From Synechococcus sp. CS-1332 (GTDB lineage Bacteria > Cyanobacteriota > Cyanobacteriia > PCC-6307 > Cyanobiaceae), in the NCBI RefSeq assembly GCF_025127995.1, contig NZ_JAHLYP010000056.1:1-64000 (forward strand): a stretch of 64,000 nt of DNA. The letters are read 5' to 3'. The first letter of the stretch is position 1; each line of letters begins with the position of its first letter. Made by a program: the position numbers and the translations under genes. This document shows positions 39,006-47,242 of the stretch, piece by piece. The notes under the pieces were generated by a model, which did no database searches, was not told the DNA's origin, and was given only the letters and a program-made list of their open reading frames with translations.

Positions 39006-39188
39006 ATGTTCCGCTTGCTGCTGCTGGGTGCGCTGTTGCTGGGTGGTGGGGTCGCCTTCCGCAACGAATGGGTGGTGGTGGATTGGCAGAAAATGGGGAA
39101 AGACACGGGTGTCTCCAACCTGATCGACCCTTCGATCTTTGGCGCTCAGAAGAAGTCCCCGGTGCAGGACGACAAGCCCTCCCGGTAG
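39006..39188 (+). CDS. Short single-span membrane protein
   Basis: 60 residues. LLLLGALLLGGGVAF is a membrane or signal segment, followed by RNEWVVVDWQKMGKDTGVSNL. It looks like one of the small conserved picocyanobacterial proteins, but no function is known. It overlaps the 3' end of the epimerase gene by 43 bases on the other strand. Confidence 0.6.
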   Translation: MFRLLLLGALLLGGGVAFRNEWVVVDWQKMGKDTGVSNLIDPSIFGAQKKSPVQDDKPSR

Positions 39189-40081
39189 GTGGGATAGAGC
39201 AAGCGATAACCGAGGTCGTCCCGAAGCCGGCGGCTGCTGGCCCGTCGATTCTCGCTCCAGAAGCTGCGGGCCATGGGTCCCATCGTTGGCGCCACGTCCG
39301 CGTAGCGCTGCACCTCCGGCAGCCGGCAGCCCAGCAGATGGGCGGCCAGGCCCAAGATCTCGCTGGAGGGACAGGGGCAGGTGTCCGCCAGGATCAAGGT
39401 GTCCGGGCGGTCCTGGGGCGCCAGGGCGATGCTGTGCAGCACGGCGCCGACGATGTCGTCGACGTGCACCCTTGAGAACACCTGGCCCGGCTTGTGGATC
39501 AGCCGTGCCGTCCCGTTGCGCAGGTTCAGCATCGGATTGCGGCCTGGGCCGTAGATGGCCGGCAGCCGCAGCAGCTGCACCGGCAAGCTGCTGCGGCGCC
39601 AGGCCTGCTCGCAGGCCAGCCGGGCCTGGCTCCGCTCCAGCAGGGGCCGGGTAGGACTCGTCTCGTCCACCCAGGCGCCGCCGGTGTCGCCGTAGACCCC
39701 GGTGGTGGAGAGGTAGCCCACCCAGGCAGGATCCAGATGATGCAACTGGGCCGCAAGCGACTCCAGCACCGGATCCCGGCCGCCGGCATTGGGCGGGATC
39801 GTCACCAGCACATGGCTGACTCCGGCCAGGTCCGCCTGGGTGGGCAGGGCCCCCTGGTCGGGATCGAAATGCAGCCAGTCCGGGTCGGGACCGCCGGGGG
39901 AGGGCTGACGGTGGGTGAGCAGCACCGGTACACCGGCCGCCTCCAGCGCCAGGGCCACACGACGGCCGGTGTAGCCCCCGCCGAGCACCAGCATCCGCCC
40001 GATGGCGGTGGCGGCGGCGGGCAGCGCCGGGTGTGCAATCCGCTCGGGAGCTGGCACCGGGTTGACAGATGGCGCCGACAT
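39146..40081 (-). CDS. SDR-family NAD-dependent epimerase/dehydratase-like protein
   Basis: 311 residues. An N-terminal Rossmann motif MLVLGGGYTGRRVALAL, then YLSTTGVYGDTGGAWVDE with the Ser-Thr-Tyr region, and RLPAIYGPGRNPML and SRVHVDDIVGAVL. The usual YxxxK Lys is not evident, and the overall look is of the YeeZ-type atypical SDRs. The ATG at 40081 is chosen; a start at the Rossmann Met would shorten it by 29 residues. Confidence 0.8.
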   Translation of the reverse strand: MSAPSVNPVPAPERIAHPALPAAATAIGRMLVLGGGYTGRRVALALEAAGVPVLLTHRQPSPGGPDPDWLHFDPDQGALPTQADLAGVSHVLVTIPPNAGGRDPVLESLAAQLHHLDPAWVGYLSTTGVYGDTGGAWVDETSPTRPLLERSQARLACEQAWRRSSLPVQLLRLPAIYGPGRNPMLNLRNGTARLIHKPGQVFSRVHVDDIVGAVLHSIALAPQDRPDTLILADTCPCPSSEILGLAAHLLGCRLPEVQRYADVAPTMGPMARSFWSENRRASSRRLRDDLGYRLLYPTYREGLSSCTGDFF

Positions 40082-40115
40082 CAGTACATCTGTATCACTG
40101 TCTGTTCCCCATCCC

Positions 40116-40379
40116 GTGACCACCTCCTCATTCGGAGCCAGTCTCCCTGTCGGCCTCGCGACAACGCTCCCCGCCAGCCGCCCCCTCCCCAGCGGCAGCC
40201 CCCTCGCCAGCGGCAGCCGCAGCCTGGCCTCGGTGCCCCCCGGGTCGCGGGCTACCACCCCCCTGCTGCTGGCCGTGGGGCTGTTGCTGGGGGCCGTGCT
40301 GCTGGCGCCGGAGCAGCCCCTTGATCAGGAGGCCATTTGCCATCGCCACAACGGCGTGGAAGCCTGCCGGGTCTGGTGA
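40116..40379 (+). CDS. Small membrane protein ending in a Cys/His motif
   Basis: About 87 residues from GTG. A Ser/Pro-rich N-terminal part, one membrane helix (PLLLAVGLLLGAVLLAP, about 49-65), and a short tail AICHRHNGVEACRVW with two Cys that could pair or bind metal. The pattern recalls small picocyanobacterial proteins. The last 55 bases are antisense to the HNH gene. Confidence 0.6.
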   Translation: MTTSSFGASLPVGLATTLPASRPLPSGSPLASGSRSLASVPPGSRATTPLLLAVGLLLGAVLLAPEQPLDQEAICHRHNGVEACRVW

Positions 40380-40762
40380 GTCACTTCGGCCTCGGCCGCC
40401 GTGGCTGTCTCCGCTTCAACGGGCGCCACCCACTGCAGCAGCCGCAGCGCCAGGCGCAGGTCGCCATCGGTCCAGGCCCGCAGGGCCATCGCCCGGCGCG
40501 GGTCGTAGAAGGGCTGGCTCCGATACCAGGTGAAGGCATCGCTGTCCCCCTTGCGGCCGTTGCAGCCCAGGCAGGCCGGCACACAGTTTTCGGTGATGCT
40601 CTGGCCGCCGCGGCTCAGCGGATGCACGTGGTCGATGGATTCGGAGGCCTCGCCGCAATAGAGGCAGCGACGACCGGTCATCCGGTGCAGCGACTGTCGC
40701 CATCGTCGCGCTCGCAGCTTGGGGCAGAGATCTTCAAGAAAGACTCCATCCCTGGCCTGCAT
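40325..40762 (-). CDS. HNH endonuclease
   Basis: 145 residues. The HNH finger is clear: CLYCGEASESIDHVHPLSRGG, then ENCVPACLGCNGRKGD, with CxxC pairs for zinc and DHV as the first catalytic His. The substrate is not indicated. It is divergent from the helicase (about 96 bases between starts), a pairing that could reflect a DNA repair or defence function. The C-terminal 18 codons overlap the previous gene's 3' end. Confidence 0.88.
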   Translation of the reverse strand: MQARDGVFLEDLCPKLRARRWRQSLHRMTGRRCLYCGEASESIDHVHPLSRGGQSITENCVPACLGCNGRKGDSDAFTWYRSQPFYDPRRAMALRAWTDGDLRLALRLLQWVAPVEAETATAAEAEVTHQTRQASTPLWRWQMAS

Positions 40763-40858
40763 CAGCGCGCCTCGGTTGCCGGAAGTTTGCCCTCAGCGCA
40801 CCGGGTGTCAATGTGTTCGTGATTGCTTTTTGCCGCATTGGCCACCCCCCTGGTGCAG

Positions 40859-42445
40859 ATGCGCCTGGGCGCCTCGGGTCTGATCGAAGTCGTCAGTCCC
40901 TTCGATGCGGTGACCCAGGCGCAGCTCCGGGCCATCCGCCCCCGCGGGCAGTGGCTCAGCCGCCGTGGCTGCTGGCAGTTTCCCCTTGAGGCAGCCGCGG
41001 CGCTGCAGGCGCAGTGCGCCGGCCGCATTCCGCTCACCCCTGAGCTCGACCAGTGGTTCGCCTGGCTGCGGCAGCCCCTGCCGCCCCTGCCCCCCCACCG
41101 GGCCCTGGTGGCGGCGGCGGCCGCCGACGATCCGTTGCCCGATGGCCGCCAGCTGTTCCGGCACCAGCGGCAGGCCGTGCGCTGGTTGCTGGCCCGACGC
41201 GGGGCCGTGCTGGCCGATGCGATGGGTCTCGGCAAGACCCTCAGCGCCCTGGTGGCCGGTCGTGCCCTGGTGCGCCTCGCCGACTGCCGGCTGGTGGTGG
41301 TGGCCCCGGCGGGGCTGCACCACCATTGGCGGCAGGAGGCGGCGGGTCTGGGTCTGCACCTGGAGCTGCACAGCTGGGCCAGGCTGCCCGCCGAGCTGCC
41401 GGCCGCCGGCACGGTGCTGATCGCCGATGAGGCCCACTTCGCCCAGACGATCCACGCCGCCCGCACCCAGGCGTTCCTGCGGTTGGCCCGCCACCCACGT
41501 TTGCGGGCGATCTGGCTGCTCTCGGGCACGCCGATGAAGAACGGCCGGCCGGTCCAGCTGTTTCCCCTGCTGGCGGCCATCGGCCATCCCCTGGGGACGG
41601 ACCAGCGTCACTTCGAGGAGCGCTACTGCCAGGGGCACTGGCGGGAACGGGGGGGGCGGCGGATCTGGCAGGCCAGCGGCGCCAGCCAGCTGGTGGAGCT
41701 GCAGCGGTTGGTGCGGCCCCTGGTGCTGCACCGGCGCAAAGGGCAGTGCCTCGACCTGCCGCCCAAGCAGCGGCTGGAGCGGCCCGTGAGCCTCGATGCC
41801 GTCGCCGCTGAAGCCTTTGAGCAGGCCCTGCAGGAGCGGATCGTCGATTACCGCCGCCGGGCCTGGGCCGGCGAGGTGCGCCGCGATGCCGAAGCCCTGG
41901 CCGTGTTCACGGCCCTCCGCCAGATCGCTTCGCGCCACAAGTTGGCCGCTACCACCGAGCTGGTGGCAGAGCTGCAGGGCCGCGGCGAAGCGGTGGTGGT
42001 GTTCACGGCCTTTGTGGCCACCGCCCTGGCCCTGCACCGCCAGCTGGGCCAGGGGGACGACGGCGGCCCCCTGGTCGGCGCCGTGCCCCCGGCCCGACGG
42101 CAGCAGCTGGTGGACGCCTTCCAGTCGGGCCGCTGCCCCGTGCTGATCGCCACCTACGGCACCGGGGGCCTGGGCTTCACCCTGCACCGGGCCCGGCACG
42201 TGGTGCTGGTCGAGCGGCCCTGGACCCCTGGCGACGCCGAGCAGGCCGAAGACCGCTGCCACCGGATCGGCATGGGCGCCGCTCTCACCAGCCACTGGCT
42301 GCAGCTGGGCGTTGCTGACCAGCTGGTGGACGACCTGATCGCCAGCAAGGCCGAGCGGATTTCCCTGCTGCTCCAGGGCCATGACACCCTGCGCCGCCAG
42401 CAGGCGCTGCCGGCGCTGGTGCGCCAGTGGCTCGAGGGCGGCTAG
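40859..42445 (+). CDS. Compact SNF2/SMARCAL1-like helicase
   Basis: About 528 residues. It is a SWI2/SNF2 ATPase: motif I LADAMGLGKTLSALVA, DEAH box LIADEAHFAQ, motif III LLSGTPMKNG, and motifs V/VI TYGTGGLGFTLHRARHVVLVERPWTPGDAEQAEDRCHRIG. A short N-terminal domain resembles the HARP-like region of annealing helicases. The length is small for SNF2 proteins. The start is uncertain among TTG 40823, GTG 40853 and ATG 40859. Confidence 0.88.
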   Translation: MRLGASGLIEVVSPFDAVTQAQLRAIRPRGQWLSRRGCWQFPLEAAAALQAQCAGRIPLTPELDQWFAWLRQPLPPLPPHRALVAAAAADDPLPDGRQLFRHQRQAVRWLLARRGAVLADAMGLGKTLSALVAGRALVRLADCRLVVVAPAGLHHHWRQEAAGLGLHLELHSWARLPAELPAAGTVLIADEAHFAQTIHAARTQAFLRLARHPRLRAIWLLSGTPMKNGRPVQLFPLLAAIGHPLGTDQRHFEERYCQGHWRERGGRRIWQASGASQLVELQRLVRPLVLHRRKGQCLDLPPKQRLERPVSLDAVAAEAFEQALQERIVDYRRRAWAGEVRRDAEALAVFTALRQIASRHKLAATTELVAELQGRGEAVVVFTAFVATALALHRQLGQGDDGGPLVGAVPPARRQQLVDAFQSGRCPVLIATYGTGGLGFTLHRARHVVLVERPWTPGDAEQAEDRCHRIGMGAALTSHWLQLGVADQLVDDLIASKAERISLLLQGHDTLRRQQALPALVRQWLEGG

Positions 42446-42452
42446 GGCAGCG

Positions 42453-42854
42453 TCACGGTCCGTCCTGGCTGCAGCTGCGCTGCCGCACCTCCAGGTCCTG
42501 GCGCAGGATCGGATCCAGCTTGGTCTTGGGCACCCCGGCCGCGAGGGTGGTGGCCCTGGCGATGTCCCTGCAGGCGGCGACGGTGTTCCCGGCCAGGGTG
42601 TGCAGCAGGAACCGCTCGTTCAGGGGGCCGGGATCCTGCGGGAAGGCCGCCACCACCTTGTCGCACTGCTGCAGTGCGCTGGGGAGGTGCTCCAGCGTCA
42701 CGTTGCGCAGGCAATCCTCGCGGGTGATCGGTCGCTGGGGCAGGGGCTGCTCCACGCAGCCGCCAAGCAAGAGGGCCAGCAGCAGCACCAGAGGCGGCCG
42801 TCGCTGGTGCGCGGTGAGGGCATGCTGGCCAGCCTGCTCAGTTGTAACGCTCAC
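42453..42854 (-). CDS. Putative lipoprotein
   Basis: 133 residues from GTG. The lipobox LLLGGC follows a hydrophobic stretch (about 22-33). The mature part has CLRNVTLEHLPSALQQCDKVVAAFP and CRDIARATTLAAGVPKTKLDPIL, reminiscent of a repeat-like helical structure. No family recognised. It overlaps the preceding secreted gene by 17 bases and probably shares its transcript. Confidence 0.7.
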   Translation of the reverse strand: MSVTTEQAGQHALTAHQRRPPLVLLLALLLGGCVEQPLPQRPITREDCLRNVTLEHLPSALQQCDKVVAAFPQDPGPLNERFLLHTLAGNTVAACRDIARATTLAAGVPKTKLDPILRQDLEVRQRSCSQDGP

Positions 42855-43290
42855 TCCGGGTCATGCCGCTGTCACCAGCCTTACCACCGCCGACGACCGA
42901 GATGGCGGTGGGGCTGGGTTCGGTGCTGGTCGCGGTGCTGCCGGAGGAGCGCGGCGCGTACAGATCGCCCAGGAACCGGCCGCAATCGGGGAAGGTGCCG
43001 GGGTTCTGGACCACCGCCTCGGTGATCATCACGGCGGCATGCTCAGGGGAGGTCTTGAACAGACCGGCGCTCTGGCGCTTGATCAGGGCATACGAGGCCG
43101 TCCAGCTGACCTCATGGACGTTGCCGTTGTTGCGCATGAAGCAATACACCTGGGCGCCCTTGCCCCCGGGTCCGTCGATGTCGTTGCCGGCGCGGGCGCT
43201 CGGCGCTGTGCCGGCGGTGGCCAGCAGGCCGGCTGCCGCCGCCAGGACGAGGGGGCCCAGTCGGCGAAGGAGAAAGTGGCGTGTGGCCAT
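42838..43290 (-). CDS. Secreted protein of a picocyanobacterial family
   Basis: About 150 residues. A signal peptide (LGPLVLAAAAGLLATAGTAPSARA) is followed by GGKGAQVYCFMRNNGNVHEVSWTASYALIKRQSAGLFKTSPEHAAVMI and PGTFPDCGRFLGDL, with two Cys able to form a disulphide. The Ser/Thr-rich tail is low-complexity. The central block looks conserved in Synechococcus and Prochlorococcus; the function is unknown. Confidence 0.75.
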   Translation of the reverse strand: MATRHFLLRRLGPLVLAAAAGLLATAGTAPSARAGNDIDGPGGKGAQVYCFMRNNGNVHEVSWTASYALIKRQSAGLFKTSPEHAAVMITEAVVQNPGTFPDCGRFLGDLYAPRSSGSTATSTEPSPTAISVVGGGKAGDSGMTRSERYN

Positions 43291-43353
43291 CGGACCGGAC
43301 AGAACGAACAAGGTGGCCCAACGTATCGACCCCTGCGCTCCTGTCCAGGGTGG

Positions 43354-43875
43354 TCAGCCGCCCGGTGGGGCGGCGGTGGCGGGGAGCACCAGCTTCACCA
43401 CCAGCGGCAGGATCACGAGCACGGTGATCAGTCGCACCGCGTGCAGGGTGGCCACAGCGGCCCCCACGCCGAACTCCGCGCCGACCAGACTCATGCCGCT
43501 GATGCCCCCCGGGGCCGCCCCCAACAGGGCCACCACCGGGTCGACGCCCATCAGTCGGCTGCAGCCCAGACCGACTACCAGGCCGGTGAGCACCAGGGTG
43601 ACCGTGATCAGCAAGGCGGGTCGCCACAGCTGGCGGAGTTCCACCAAGGCTGCGCCGGTGAGGCCGGTGCCGATCACCGTGCCGATGCCGATTTCCAGCA
43701 GGGTGCGGGAACCGACCGGCCATTGGGCCACCTCGAGTCGGCCCGTCACGCTGACCACGGCGGCCCCCAGCAGGGCCCCGGCCAGGGGTGCCGCAGGGAT
43801 ACCGGTGCGCAGGGCCAGCAGGCCGCCGGTGAGTCCCGCCATCACGTAAAGCAAGAGATGCCAGGAATGGTTCAT
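43354..43875 (-). CDS. AbrB-type membrane protein, half length
   Basis: About 173 residues and five to six membrane helices. The motif AAPLAGALLGAAVVS and later PVVALLGAAPGGISGMSLVGAEFGVGAAVATLHAVR match one repeat of the AbrB duplication family (about 350 residues when doubled). A single-unit form is known in cyanobacteria, where two units are expected to dimerise. The substrate is unknown. Confidence 0.8.
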   Translation of the reverse strand: MNHSWHLLLYVMAGLTGGLLALRTGIPAAPLAGALLGAAVVSVTGRLEVAQWPVGSRTLLEIGIGTVIGTGLTGAALVELRQLWRPALLITVTLVLTGLVVGLGCSRLMGVDPVVALLGAAPGGISGMSLVGAEFGVGAAVATLHAVRLITVLVILPLVVKLVLPATAAPPGG

Positions 43876-43987
43876 CCGCCGCCGAGCTTGATCAACAGAG
43901 CCCACTCTGGGAGATCACTGCTGTGGGTGCTTGAGAGCGTCGCCGGGGTGTGTTGTCATGCGACTCAGAACAGTTGCTCTTCCCGAC

Positions 43988-44272
43988 ATGGCCCCCACCT
44001 CGGTGTCATTCCGCATCAGCCGCAATGCCGAAGATCTCGCCGAAACCATCCATGCCCTCTCCCAGCGCCTGGTGACGCTGGAGCAGCGCCTGGCCGCGGT
44101 GGAACTGCAGGCGTCGAACCAGGCCCGTCCGGAGCCGGAAGAACTGGCCAGCCTCGACAACGTCGAGCGTCTGCTGCAGGACTGCCGCCATCTGCTGGAG
44201 ATCGGCGTCAGCTCCGACGCGTCCCCTGTCGACGAAAGCCACGACGACGTCCCTTACCCCTCTGCCGCCTGA
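43988..44272 (+). CDS. Short coiled-coil protein
   Basis: About 94 residues. FRISRNAEDLAETIHALSQRLVTLEQRLAAVELQ forms a heptad-rich coiled coil in the first half, followed by an acidic tail. It looks like a conserved picocyanobacterial small protein. No function known. An in-frame ATG at 43958 would add ten residues. Confidence 0.65.
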   Translation: MAPTSVSFRISRNAEDLAETIHALSQRLVTLEQRLAAVELQASNQARPEPEELASLDNVERLLQDCRHLLEIGVSSDASPVDESHDDVPYPSAA

Positions 44273-44304
44273 GTCCACGCACCCCCCTGGTCAAGGGTGT
44301 CAAA

Positions 44305-44574
44305 ATGAAAAGAAAGCGGGTCATGGCCTTCCCCACATCCCCTTACCAGTCATCCTCCAGCGCCCTTCACGGGCAGAACGCCTCCTCACGCGCGGCCAAC
44401 CCTGCCCCCCACTGCCAGTTACGAAGCCATTCCCAGGAGGAAGGCGACCACCAGCTGGAAAAGCTCGAGTTCGCTCTCGCCGTTGCCCTCACCCGGGGCG
44501 ACCAGCAGCGCTCCGACCAGCTGCGCTCCCAGATCGCTGCCCTGGGTGGCAATCAGGAAGAACCGGGCACCTGA
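44305..44574 (+). CDS. Small conserved protein with LEKLEFALAVALTRGDQ helix
   Basis: Up to 89 residues. The C-terminal helical part, LEKLEFALAVALTRGDQ then RSDQLRSQIAALGGN, has the conserved look of a picocyanobacterial family. The N-terminal half is Ser/Ala-rich. An internal ATG at 44323 is also possible. Unknown function. Confidence 0.6.
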   Translation: MKRKRVMAFPTSPYQSSSSALHGQNASSRAANPAPHCQLRSHSQEEGDHQLEKLEFALAVALTRGDQQRSDQLRSQIAALGGNQEEPGT

Positions 44575-44674
44575 GCAGCAAGTCCGCGCGATCACACCCC
44601 AACCTCTCGTTTGACGGTCAATTTCCTCCAACTGGAGGCCCTGGATATGGTGTGGAGTAAGATTTTAAAACGAA

Positions 44675-44699
44675 GGGTCTGTTGAATGCCAACGGACCC
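44675..44699 (+). promoter_or_regulatory. Leader hairpin before the 44707 gene
   Basis: GGGTCTGTT (44675-44683) pairs with AACGGACCC (44691-44699) through one G-U pair, with a GAATGCC loop. It ends 7 bases before the ATG and could mask or position the ribosome site. It could also terminate upstream transcripts, but no T-run follows. Confidence 0.4.
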
Positions 44700-44706
44700 G
44701 TTGTGA

Positions 44707-45006
44707 ATGTCTTCAGATACTGCGAAACTCTCGCCGGTCATGATTGTCTCTAGCCCGTCTGCTCCCGTCACCTTGACGTTGGAATCGTCCGCACGTCCAA
44801 GGTCCAGCGTCTCACCGCTGTCCGACACCACTGCCCGCCAACGCCTACTGCTCCAGGCGTCCACCCTCAACGAACAGGCTCGGATGGCGGCCACTGAGGG
44901 TGATCTTGACGCTTCGGCCCGGGCGATTCTCGAGGCCCTTGATTGCGAACGTCGCGCTGGCGGCCTGGGTCTGCAGGTGCTCCAGTTGATCAAGCCCCGG
45001 GCCTGA
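44707..45006 (+). CDS. Small helical protein of unknown function
   Basis: 99 residues. A Ser/Thr-rich N-terminus, then ARQRLLLQASTLNEQARMAATEGDLDASARAILEALDCERRAGGLGLQ. The second half looks like a single TPR-like helical hairpin. No family is recognised with confidence; similar short proteins occur in marine Synechococcus. Confidence 0.6.
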   Translation: MSSDTAKLSPVMIVSSPSAPVTLTLESSARPRSSVSPLSDTTARQRLLLQASTLNEQARMAATEGDLDASARAILEALDCERRAGGLGLQVLQLIKPRA

Positions 45007-45282
45007 GCAAGTAGCCCTGCTCAACCTCCGGGCGTGGAAGACGACGCGCGGCTAGAGGCAGGTTCTGAGGCCGCCATTGTCTTCAGGGTGCAGACACGGA
45101 GAACCTCTGTGCTGGGCTGCCCGCGCCAGTCATGTTCCGAGCCTCCCAGATTGATGGGAACGCATGGTGCGAAATGGCGCAGAATAACCTATACAACGAA
45201 GTGGCCATCTGCCCTGAGAATAAAAAAATAGGTCAGTTCTTAAAAGATATCTCCTGCTCGTTTTCGTTTGGATTCTTCATCA
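45007..45282. other. Gene-free AT-rich spacer beside tRNA-Gly
   Basis: No supported gene. The right half (45220-45282) is markedly AT-rich and holds a seven-A run (45222-45228) that reads as a T-run downstream of the tRNA on the minus strand and may help to terminate it. A 65-codon frame at 45034 has no protein-like features. Confidence 0.4.
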
Positions 45283-45354
45283 AGCGGGTGACCGGATTCG
45301 AACCGGCGACGTTCAGCTTGGGAAGCTGACATTCTACCACTGAATTACACCCGC
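45283..45354 (-). tRNA. tRNA-Gly(CCC)
   Basis: 72 bases on the minus strand. The acceptor stem GCGGGTG pairs with CACCCGC, the D-arm TTCAGTGG is standard, the anticodon stem TCAGC/GCTGA encloses the loop TTCCCAA, giving anticodon CCC for GGG codons, and the T-arm has GGTTCGAATCC. The 3' CCA is not encoded. It stands alone. Confidence 0.9.
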
Positions 45355-45372
45355 ATCGCATTACACTAGCAA

Positions 45373-45403
45373 GGCTCTGGGCGCCATTCGGGCGCCCAGA
45401 GCC
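45373..45403 (-). terminator. Strong stem-loop between tRNA-Gly and the lipoprotein gene
   Basis: GGCTCTGGGCGCC (45373-45385) pairs perfectly with GGCGCCCAGAGCC (45391-45403) around ATTCG. It lies 13 bases beyond the stop codon of the minus-strand lipoprotein gene, as expected for an intrinsic terminator, although no run of T follows. Confidence 0.65.
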
Positions 45404-45416
45404 ACTGCGCCGCCCG

Positions 45417-45884
45417 TCAGGGCTTGCTGGGGGCCGCCGGAGCCGGCTCCTCGCACTGCACGGCGGCGGAGAGCGCCCTGCGGGCGGCGATCACTGCCAG
45501 GGCCTTTGGCTTCAGCTCATTGGCGGCCTGTTCAAGCGTCTGTGTCTTGTTGGCGGAGGCTTTGGCCACTTCCCCGCGGAAGCCATCAAGCAGCTTGCGG
45601 AAGGCCTCCACCCGCAGCTTCTGCAGCTGGTTCTCCGAGGTCTGCAGGGCCGCGATCGACTGCTCCAGCTTCTGCTGGGCCGCCTTGGCTTCACCCACGG
45701 TAGAGGAGGGCGACAGGGCAGCCACCTGCTCCAGGGCCTGGTTCACCGTGGTCAGCTCGGTGCAGATCCTGGCTTCGGTCTTCTTGGTCTGCTGGGGGAG
45801 GTCGGCGCGCTGGCAGCCGGCGGCCGCGAGGCTCAGGCTGAGGGCGGCGGCGAGGGGAAGGCGTCGCAGGGCAGCAAGGGTCAT
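45417..45884 (-). CDS. Lipoprotein with a coiled-coil body
   Basis: 155 residues. The lipobox LSLAAAGC (Cys about 24) is clear. The rest is one long Gln/Ala/Lys-rich helical region (LTTVNQALEQVAALSPSST, QQKLEQSIAALQTSENQLQKL). Probably anchored to the outer or plasma membrane. Function unknown. Confidence 0.75.
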   Translation of the reverse strand: MTLAALRRLPLAAALSLSLAAAGCQRADLPQQTKKTEARICTELTTVNQALEQVAALSPSSTVGEAKAAQQKLEQSIAALQTSENQLQKLRVEAFRKLLDGFRGEVAKASANKTQTLEQAANELKPKALAVIAARRALSAAVQCEEPAPAAPSKP

Positions 45885-45960
45885 GGCGTCAAAAGCGTCC
45901 ACCATGAACCTAATTCGCCCCTTGCCACCCCGCCACCCCGCCACGCGGCTGTTCAGCCAC

Positions 45961-47112
45961 TCAGCCGGCCAGGGCCGCCGCCGCCGCCGCCACGCCCGCG
46001 CCGGTGGGCGCCTTGGCCAGGCCCAGGGCCTGCAGGGTGGCCTCGATGGCTGCCACGGCCGTGAGCACATCGCGGTCGCAGACGAAGCCCAGGTGGCCGA
46101 TGCGGAACACCTTGCCCTTGAGGTGGTCCTGGCCGCCGGCCAGCAGGATGTCGAAACGCTCCTTGACGTGCTTGCGCAGAAGCTCGGCATCGATGCCCTC
46201 CGGGGCCACCGCGGTGATGGCCGGGCTGCCATGGCCCTCGGCCGCGTAGAGCGGCAGACCAATCGCCTTCATCGCCGCCTGGGTGGCGCGCCGATGACGA
46301 TCGTGGCGGGCGAAGATGGCCTCCAGGCCCTCCTTCTGCATCATGCCCAGGGCGGCTTCAAGGGCGAAGTAGAGGTTGATCGCCGGGGTGAAGGGGTTGC
46401 TGTCGTCATCGGCCGCCTTGCGGTACTTGCCCAGATCCAGATAGAACTTGGGCAGGTCGGAGCGCTCGTACGCCGTCCAGGCTCGCTCGCTCATGGCGAC
46501 GAAGCTCAGGCCCGGCGGCATCATGTAGCCCTTCTGGGAGCCGGAGCCGACCACGTCCACGCCCCAGGCATCCATGGGCACGTCGCAGGCCCCCAGGCTG
46601 GTGACGCAGTCGGCGATGGTGAGCGCCGTGCCGTGGGCCTTCACGTATCCGGAGATGGCCTGCAGGTCGTTGATCACCCCGGTGGAGGTTTCCGAGTGGG
46701 TGAGGATCACGCCCCGGATCTCTTTGGCGGTGTCGGCCTCGAGGGCGGCGCGGAAGGCCTCCGGATCGAGGGGCTGGCCCCAGTCCGCCTTGATCACTTC
46801 CACGTTGAGCCCGTAGGCCTTCGCCACCTTCACCCAGCGTTCGCCGAACTTGCCGTTGTCGCCGCAGAGCACCTTGTCGCCGCGGCTGAGGGTGTTGACG
46901 ATCGCCGCCTCCATCGCCGCGGTGCCGCTGCCGGTGAGCACCAGCACGTGGCCCTTGGTCTGGTGCAGCCACTGCAGCTGCTCGGTGGTGCGGCGCACGA
47001 TCTTCTGGAAATCGCCGCTGCGGTGGCCGATCGGATGGCGGGCCATGGCCTGCAGGACGGTCTCCGGCACCGGGGTGGGGCCGGGGATCATCAGTGTGAG
47101 CTTGTCCTGCAT
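45961..47112 (-). CDS. Alanine-glyoxylate/serine-type class V aminotransferase
   Basis: 383 residues. Class V PLP fold: MIPGPTPVPETVLQAMARHPIGHRS, VLTGSGTAAMEAAI, ADCVTSLGACDVPMDAWGVDVVGSGSQKGYMMPPG with the PLP Lys. The C-terminal AAEGHGSPAITAVAPEGIDA matches photorespiratory glyoxylate aminotransferases, which recycle phosphoglycolate carbon to glycine. In cyanobacteria it was once called soluble hydrogenase 42 kDa subunit. It is divergent from cbiD. Confidence 0.9.
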   Translation of the reverse strand: MQDKLTLMIPGPTPVPETVLQAMARHPIGHRSGDFQKIVRRTTEQLQWLHQTKGHVLVLTGSGTAAMEAAIVNTLSRGDKVLCGDNGKFGERWVKVAKAYGLNVEVIKADWGQPLDPEAFRAALEADTAKEIRGVILTHSETSTGVINDLQAISGYVKAHGTALTIADCVTSLGACDVPMDAWGVDVVGSGSQKGYMMPPGLSFVAMSERAWTAYERSDLPKFYLDLGKYRKAADDDSNPFTPAINLYFALEAALGMMQKEGLEAIFARHDRHRRATQAAMKAIGLPLYAAEGHGSPAITAVAPEGIDAELLRKHVKERFDILLAGGQDHLKGKVFRIGHLGFVCDRDVLTAVAAIEATLQALGLAKAPTGAGVAAAAAALAG

Positions 47113-47242
47113 GAGCGGTGGGGAACGAAGGAGCGCGGCCCGGCGGAGGCAAGGCGATCGACCACCATAAAAAACAGCGTTCCCGTCGGCCATCGATTCC
47201 CTGCGCCCCCCCCCTGCGCCCCAGCGGGGATTCACCCTGCCG

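Noticed and set aside
45034-45231. 65-codon frame before tRNA-Gly
   Set aside because: No ribosome site or protein-like pattern; the region is AT-rich spacer.
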